Positions 57,332-64,000 of a stretch of DNA of 64,000 nucleotides are shown piece by piece. Both the position numbers and the translations under genes were made by a program. Below the pieces are notes generated by a model, which worked only from the letters and a program-made list of their open reading frames with translations, did no database searches and had not been told where the DNA came from. This DNA comes from Rhodanobacter sp. FDAARGOS 1247 (GTDB lineage: Bacteria; Pseudomonadota; Gammaproteobacteria; Xanthomonadales; Rhodanobacteraceae). The first letter of the stretch is position 1; every line of letters starts with the position of its first letter. The DNA is taken from positions 496,001 to 560,000 of the forward strand of contig NZ_CP069535.1 of the NCBI RefSeq assembly GCF_016889805.1, in the 5' to 3' direction.

Positions 57332-58387
57332 ATGAGTGATCCCGAAACGATCGAACGCCTGCGCCGCATCGGCTGGCGTGGTGACCGGCTGCCCGACGGC
57401 GGCTTGCGGCTGGCGCGGGTGGTTGCCCAGCACCGGGCCGGCTACGAATTGCACGACGGCCAGACGCTGTTCGGCGCGCAGCCGGACGGGCGCTACCTCA
57501 AGCGCGGCATCGATGCGGGCGAGCGGCCGGTGGTTGGCGATTTCGTCGAAGTGAGCGACGGCAAGCCGCCGCACATCGTCAACGTGCTGCCGCGGCGCAC
57601 GGTGCTGTCGCGCGCCGCCGCGGGCGAGCGCTACGAGCGCCAGCTGATCGCCACCAATATCGACTACGTGCTGGTGCTGACCGGCCTGGACGGCGATTTC
57701 AATCCGGCGCGGATCGAGCGCTACCTGTCGCTGACCGAGGATTCCGGCGCGCAGCCGGTGGTCCTGCTCAGCAAGCTGGACACCCGCGACGACGCGGACG
57801 CGCAGATCGCGGCCTTGCGCGCACGGCTGCCCGCCGATGTGCCGATCCATTCCTTGAACGGCAAGGACCCGGCCAGCGTGGCCTTGCTGGCCCGCTATCT
57901 CGGGCCGGGCGACAGCGCGGTGCTGGTCGGTTCGTCCGGCGCCGGCAAGTCGACCCTGACCAACACCTTGCTCGGCACCGCCACGATGGCCACCGCCGAG
58001 GTGCGCAGCCACGACAGCCGCGGCCGCCACACCACCACCCATCGCGCCCTGCTGCAGCTGCCCAGCGGCGGCTGCATGATCGACACGCCGGGCATGCGCG
58101 AACTGAAGCTCACCGGCGAGGAAAACCTCGACCTGTTCGCCGACATCGAGGCGCTGGCCGAAGCCTGCCGGTTCGCCGATTGCGGCCACGGCAGCGAGCC
58201 GGGCTGCGCGGTGCAGGTGGCGCTGGACAATGGCGAGCTGGCGCCCGGCCGCTGGCGCAACTACCTCAAGCTGCACGACGAGCGCGAGGAGCAGGCGGCC
58301 ACGCTGGAAGCACGTCTGCGCAAGCAGCGCGGCGGACGTCCGATCGAACGGCCGCACGGCCATCGCGGGCAGCGCGAGCGCGACTGA
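57332..58387 (+). CDS. rsgA: Small ribosomal subunit biogenesis GTPase RsgA
   Basis: Circularly permuted GTPase acting in late 30S maturation. 351 residues: OB fold (about 25-95), then GTPase motifs in permuted order: G4 LLSKLDTRDD, G1 GSSGAGKST, G3 DTPGMRE, and a C-terminal zinc site (CRFADCGHGSEPGC). Motif order and length fit RsgA. Confidence 0.96.
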   Translation: MSDPETIERLRRIGWRGDRLPDGGLRLARVVAQHRAGYELHDGQTLFGAQPDGRYLKRGIDAGERPVVGDFVEVSDGKPPHIVNVLPRRTVLSRAAAGERYERQLIATNIDYVLVLTGLDGDFNPARIERYLSLTEDSGAQPVVLLSKLDTRDDADAQIAALRARLPADVPIHSLNGKDPASVALLARYLGPGDSAVLVGSSGAGKSTLTNTLLGTATMATAEVRSHDSRGRHTTTHRALLQLPSGGCMIDTPGMRELKLTGEENLDLFADIEALAEACRFADCGHGSEPGCAVQVALDNGELAPGRWRNYLKLHDEREEQAATLEARLRKQRGGRPIERPHGHRGQRERD

Positions 58388-58539
58388 AGCCGGGCGGCTC
58401 CCACGCTGGCGGGCGAAGCGTCTAGTATCGCGGCAACGCCATGGGTGCGCCGGCATGCGCTGGCGGAGTCGCCGCCTGCCACCCACCGCCGCGCGCCCGG
58501 ATGGTGCGCCGACGCCGCCACCTGCGCTGGACTGCCACC

Positions 58540-59829
58540 ATGAACGCCCCGGACCATCACGTCGCGCCCGAGCTGCAGCGCTATGCCGCCCTCGACCAGC
58601 GCCTGCTGGCGGCCGTGCGCGGCATCCACATCCTGCCCACGGTGGCGTGGCCGGCGTCGCTGGAAAACCGCATGATCGACGCTTACAGCCGGGGCCAGTT
58701 CAGTCTGCCGGAAGTGACGTACGCGCGGCCGGAACTGAGTGCCGTGCGGGCCGAGCTGGCGGCGATCGAGGCCGCCGCCGGCGGCAGCGATCCGCTCGAC
58801 ATCGATCCGCTGGGCGACTACCTGCGGCGCACCGCCGAGTCCTGGCGCATCGCCGCCGAAATGCTGGAGTCGGTCGGCAGCGCGGGCGTCACTGCGCCGT
58901 CGATCGCCCTGTATGGACGTCCGGACGACATGATCCCCGGCAGCCAGCGCAGCAACCTGGACGCCGCCCATTACTTCGTCGCCCTGTCCGACGAGCTGGG
59001 TGCGGACCTGCTCGCCGACGACAGCATCGTGAACATGCCGGCCGACGCGCTGCGCGCCGACCTGTCCGCCACCCTCGACGACTTCTTCGGCGCCGGCACG
59101 ATCAGCGTGGAAGTGGACCCCGAACTGACCGCCAAGGCCGCCGCCGGCGCCACCCGCATCCGCCTGCGCGGTGGCGACTGCTTCAGCGACTACGATCGCC
59201 ACCAGTTGCTGGCGCACGAGGCCTTCGTGCATTCGCTGACCGCCCTGAACGGCCGCCGGCAGCCGTTGCTGGCGTCGCTGGCGCGCACCTCGCCGCGGGT
59301 CACCGCCACCCAGGAAGGCCTGGCGGTGTTCGCCGAGCTGATGTCCGGCGCCATCGACATCACCCGGCTCAAGCGCATCAGCCTGCGCATCCTGGCCATC
59401 GACATGGCGCTGAACGGCGCGGATTTCGTCGAGGTGTACAAGTATTTCAGCCTGTGCGGGCAGAGCACGGCGGACAGCTTCCACTCGGCCCAGCGGGTGT
59501 TCCGCGGCGTGCCGCCGGGCGGCGGCGCGGTGTTCGCCAAGGACAACGTCTACCTGTCCGGGCTGCTCACCGTGCACACCTTCTTCCGCTGGGCGCTGCG
59601 GCAGCGGCGGATGGATCTGCTGCGCCACCTGTTCGCCGGCAAGCTGACCCTGCACGACGTGATCGCGCTGCAGCCGCATTTCGAATCCGGCGCGATCCTG
59701 CCGCCGCGCTGGCTGCCGCCGTGGATGCAGCACGTGCATGGACTGGCCGGCAAGCTGGCCTTCTCGGTCTTCATCAACGGCATCCAGTTGAGCCAGGTGC
59801 AGGGCGAGGACTGGCTGGCCGGCGTCTGA
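58540..59829 (+). CDS. DUF1704 QEGLA-motif protein (MATCAP-like metallopeptidase)
   Basis: 429 residues. The zinc-like motif HEAFVH (HExxxH) lies in the middle and TQEGLAVFAELMSG follows about 25 residues later; these define the flavohemoglobin expression-modulating QEGLA family. Human relatives (MATCAP) are tyrosine carboxypeptidases with the HExxxH motif. The bacterial substrate is unknown. The open frame extends to 58441 with an arginine/proline-rich stretch; ATG 58540 is the likely start. Alone between rsgA and maeB. Confidence 0.85.
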   Translation: MNAPDHHVAPELQRYAALDQRLLAAVRGIHILPTVAWPASLENRMIDAYSRGQFSLPEVTYARPELSAVRAELAAIEAAAGGSDPLDIDPLGDYLRRTAESWRIAAEMLESVGSAGVTAPSIALYGRPDDMIPGSQRSNLDAAHYFVALSDELGADLLADDSIVNMPADALRADLSATLDDFFGAGTISVEVDPELTAKAAAGATRIRLRGGDCFSDYDRHQLLAHEAFVHSLTALNGRRQPLLASLARTSPRVTATQEGLAVFAELMSGAIDITRLKRISLRILAIDMALNGADFVEVYKYFSLCGQSTADSFHSAQRVFRGVPPGGGAVFAKDNVYLSGLLTVHTFFRWALRQRRMDLLRHLFAGKLTLHDVIALQPHFESGAILPPRWLPPWMQHVHGLAGKLAFSVFINGIQLSQVQGEDWLAGV

Positions 59830-59933
59830 ATCCGCGCCGTGGTCGAAACCGGGGCAGGCCGCGCCGGTGTTAACATCACGGCACGTCGACTGCACTGCCG
59901 GCCGACGCTCCTTCAAGGACAACAACGCATCCC

Positions 59934-62225
<2,292 letters not shown>

Positions 62226-62233
62226 CGCCACCC

Positions 62234-62253
62234 GGCCGCCCGGTCGGGCGGCC
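62234..62253. terminator. GC hairpin after maeB
   Basis: GGCCGCCC-GGTC-GGGCGGCC, an 8-base-pair perfect stem nine bases after the maeB stop. No T tract. The rest of the 193-base gap to aceE shows two more inverted repeats, CGCATGG / CCATGCG (about 62261-62288) and CCCGCCGC / GCGGCGGG (about 62346-62370), possibly an aceE leader structure. Confidence 0.45.
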
Positions 62254-62418
62254 GATCCGGCGCATGGTGGCCATGTCGCCATGCGCCACCGCATGGAGCC
62301 TCGATTGGCGACCCCCGGGCCCAGCGGCTAGACTTGGACGTTGATTCCCGCCGCACTCCCCGGCGGCGGGCATTCCCCCTCAAGCATGAGCGCTGCAACG
62401 GCGCTGCGGAGAATCTTC

Positions 62419-64000
62419 ATGGATCAGCTCGACGATATCCTCAACCAGGACATCGACCCCACCGAAACCCGCGAGTGGATCGATTCGCTCGACGCGGTGA
62501 TCCATCACGACGGTACCGAGCGCGCGCACTTCCTGCTGGAGAAGATGGTCGACACCACCCGCCGTTCGGGTGGCCATCTGCCGTTCAATCCCACCACCGA
62601 ATACGTCAACACGATCCCGCCCAGCCAGGAGGCGAAGAGCCCCGGCGACGCGGCGATGGAATGGCGCATCCGCTCGCTGATCCGCTGGAACGCGATGGCG
62701 ATGGTGGTGCGCGCGAACCGCAAGCCCGGCGAGCTGGGCGGCCACATCGCCAGCTTCGCCTCCAGCGCCACGCTGTACGACGTGGGCTTCAACCATTTCT
62801 GGCGCGCGCCCAGCGCCGACCACCCTGGAGATCTGGTATTCCACCAGGGCCATTCCAGCCCGGGCGTCTACGCGCGTTCGTTCCTCGAAGGCCGCCTGGC
62901 CGAGGACCAGCTCGACCTGTTCCGCATGGAAGTGGTCGGCAAGGGCCGTGCGCTGTCGTCGTATCCGCATCCGTGGCTGATGCCGGATTACTGGCAGGTG
63001 CCGACGGTGTCGATGGGTCTGGGTCCGATCCAGGCGATCTACCAGGCACAGTTCTTCAAGTATCTGGAGAACCGCGGCCTGGTGCCGAAGAGCGACCGCA
63101 AGATCTGGTGCTTCCTGGGCGACGGCGAGTGCGACGAGCCGGAGTCGCTCGGCGCGATCTCGCTGGCCGGCCGCGAGGGCCTGGACAACCTGATCTTCGT
63201 GATCAACTGCAACCTGCAGCGGCTGGACGGCCCGGTGCGCGGCAACGGCAAGATCATCCAGGAACTGGAAGGCGTGTTCCGCGGCGCGGGCTGGAACGCG
63301 ATCAAGCTGGCCTGGGGCAGCTACTGGGACCCGCTCCTGGCGCGCGACGACAAGGGCGTGCTGCGCAAGCTGATGATGGAAACCGTCGACGGCGAGTACC
63401 AGGCCTGCAAGGCGTTCGGCGGCGCGTACACGCGCGAGCATTTCTTCGGCAAGTATCCGGAGACGCGCGAGATGGTCGCCAACCTCAGCGACGACGACAT
63501 CTGGCGGCTGAACCGTGGCGGCCATGATCCGCACAAGGTCTATGCGGCCTACCACGCGGCGTCGAACACCAAGGGCATGCCCACGGTGATCCTGGCCAAG
63601 ACGGTCAAGGGCTACGGCATGGGCCTGGGTTCGGGCGAGTCGCAGAACCCCACCCACCAGCAGAAGAAGCTGGACGACGAATCGGTGCGCCACTTCCGCG
63701 ACCGTTTCCAGATCCCGATCGCCGACGACAAGCTGCACGACGAAGTGCCGTACTACCACCCGGGCATGGATTCGCCGGAAGTGCAGTACATGCTGGAACG
63801 CCGCCGGGCGCTGGGCGGCTTCCTGCCGCAGCGCCGGCGCAAGGCCGAGGCCAAGCTGAAGGCGCCGGAACTGGCCGCGTTCGAACAGATCACCAAGGGC
63901 ACCGGCGAGCGCGAGATCTCCACCACCATGGCACTGGTGCGCGGCATCAACCTGTTGCTGCGCGACAAGCAGCTGGGCGAGCGCGTGGTGCCGATCGTGG
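62419..64000 (+). CDS. aceE: Pyruvate dehydrogenase E1 component, homodimeric (partial)
   Basis: 527 complete codons; the frame is open at the window end (full-length E1 is about 890 residues). Thiamine-diphosphate motif GDGECDEPESLGAISLA to FVINCNLQRLDGPV, HQGHSSPGVYARSFLEGRL and ILAKTVKGYGMG are diagnostic of the AceE type. It decarboxylates pyruvate and loads the acetyl group on E2 lipoate. It depends on thiamine pyrophosphate made through the thi operon in this window. ATG 62419 starts MDQLDDILNQDIDP. Confidence 0.97.
   Translation, partial: MDQLDDILNQDIDPTETREWIDSLDAVIHHDGTERAHFLLEKMVDTTRRSGGHLPFNPTTEYVNTIPPSQEAKSPGDAAMEWRIRSLIRWNAMAMVVRANRKPGELGGHIASFASSATLYDVGFNHFWRAPSADHPGDLVFHQGHSSPGVYARSFLEGRLAEDQLDLFRMEVVGKGRALSSYPHPWLMPDYWQVPTVSMGLGPIQAIYQAQFFKYLENRGLVPKSDRKIWCFLGDGECDEPESLGAISLAGREGLDNLIFVINCNLQRLDGPVRGNGKIIQELEGVFRGAGWNAIKLAWGSYWDPLLARDDKGVLRKLMMETVDGEYQACKAFGGAYTREHFFGKYPETREMVANLSDDDIWRLNRGGHDPHKVYAAYHAASNTKGMPTVILAKTVKGYGMGLGSGESQNPTHQQKKLDDESVRHFRDRFQIPIADDKLHDEVPYYHPGMDSPEVQYMLERRRALGGFLPQRRRKAEAKLKAPELAAFEQITKGTGEREISTTMALVRGINLLLRDKQLGERVVPIV

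Overview
The window is ordinary-density, high-GC chromosomal DNA from a gammaproteobacterium. Almost every gene is a housekeeping or widely conserved gene. The rhlB / trxA-rho cluster, the one-operon thiamine pathway behind a TPP riboswitch, a periplasmic-type LigB, a monothiol glutaredoxin fused to an A-type-like domain, tatABC next to priA and hemH, and homodimeric aceE together suggest Xanthomonadales (Lysobacterales), most likely a Rhodanobacter/Dyella-like member of Rhodanobacteraceae. This placement is from recall of family and synteny, not from a search. I see no prophage, insertion sequence, CRISPR array, tRNA or rRNA.

Layout. 1-6.2 kb: the 3' part of pyrC, a tautomerase, glutamate-cysteine ligase, an acyltransferase, rho and trxA. 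6.2-6.8 kb: a 554-bp gap holding a long imperfect palindrome. 6.8-12 kb: rhlB, ftsEX, a two-receiver response regulator and ung. 12-18.3 kb: thiCOSGEFD on the minus strand, translationally coupled and led by a TPP riboswitch. 18.5-23 kb: rpoH behind a perfect CIRCE operator, then ctpA, envC and an NRDE protein. 23-29 kb: ligB, a SEC-C protein, an array of five stacked hairpins, a methyltransferase, a small membrane protein, a HutD-like protein and dinG. 29-36.6 kb: a GAF-GAF-GGDEF-EAL protein, a FrnE-type DsbA, a COG2509-type flavoprotein, a DUF1993 protein and an MFS transporter. 36.7-45 kb: an M49-like lipoprotein, a hydrolase, hemH, a SYLF protein, tatABC and priA, with paired DnaA boxes upstream of priA. 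45-54 kb: a DUF3667 protein, a MATE pump, sppA, a small lipoprotein, an SDR, a DegV protein, amn and the glutaredoxin fusion. 54-64 kb: a TetR-SDR pair with its operator, an SGNH hydrolase, an aminotransferase, rsgA, a QEGLA-motif peptidase-like protein, maeB and the 5' part of aceE.

Functional threads. The thiamine operon contains both branches: HMP-P synthesis and kinase, and thiazole synthesis with its sulfur carrier, adenylyltransferase and glycine oxidase, plus TMP synthase. Rho and RhlB, encoded divergently around the palindrome gap, both carry long disordered low-complexity extensions. Envelope genes recur: ftsEX with envC (the division-amidase activation pair), ctpA, tatABC and sppA. 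The heat-shock sigma factor appears to be wired to HrcA through CIRCE.

The observations I would follow first are the five-hairpin array (25448-25592), the ~140-bp palindrome between trxA and rhlB (6501-6638), CIRCE upstream of rpoH, the DnaA-box pair upstream of priA, and the N/Q-rich extension of Rho. I found no clear new multi-gene system.
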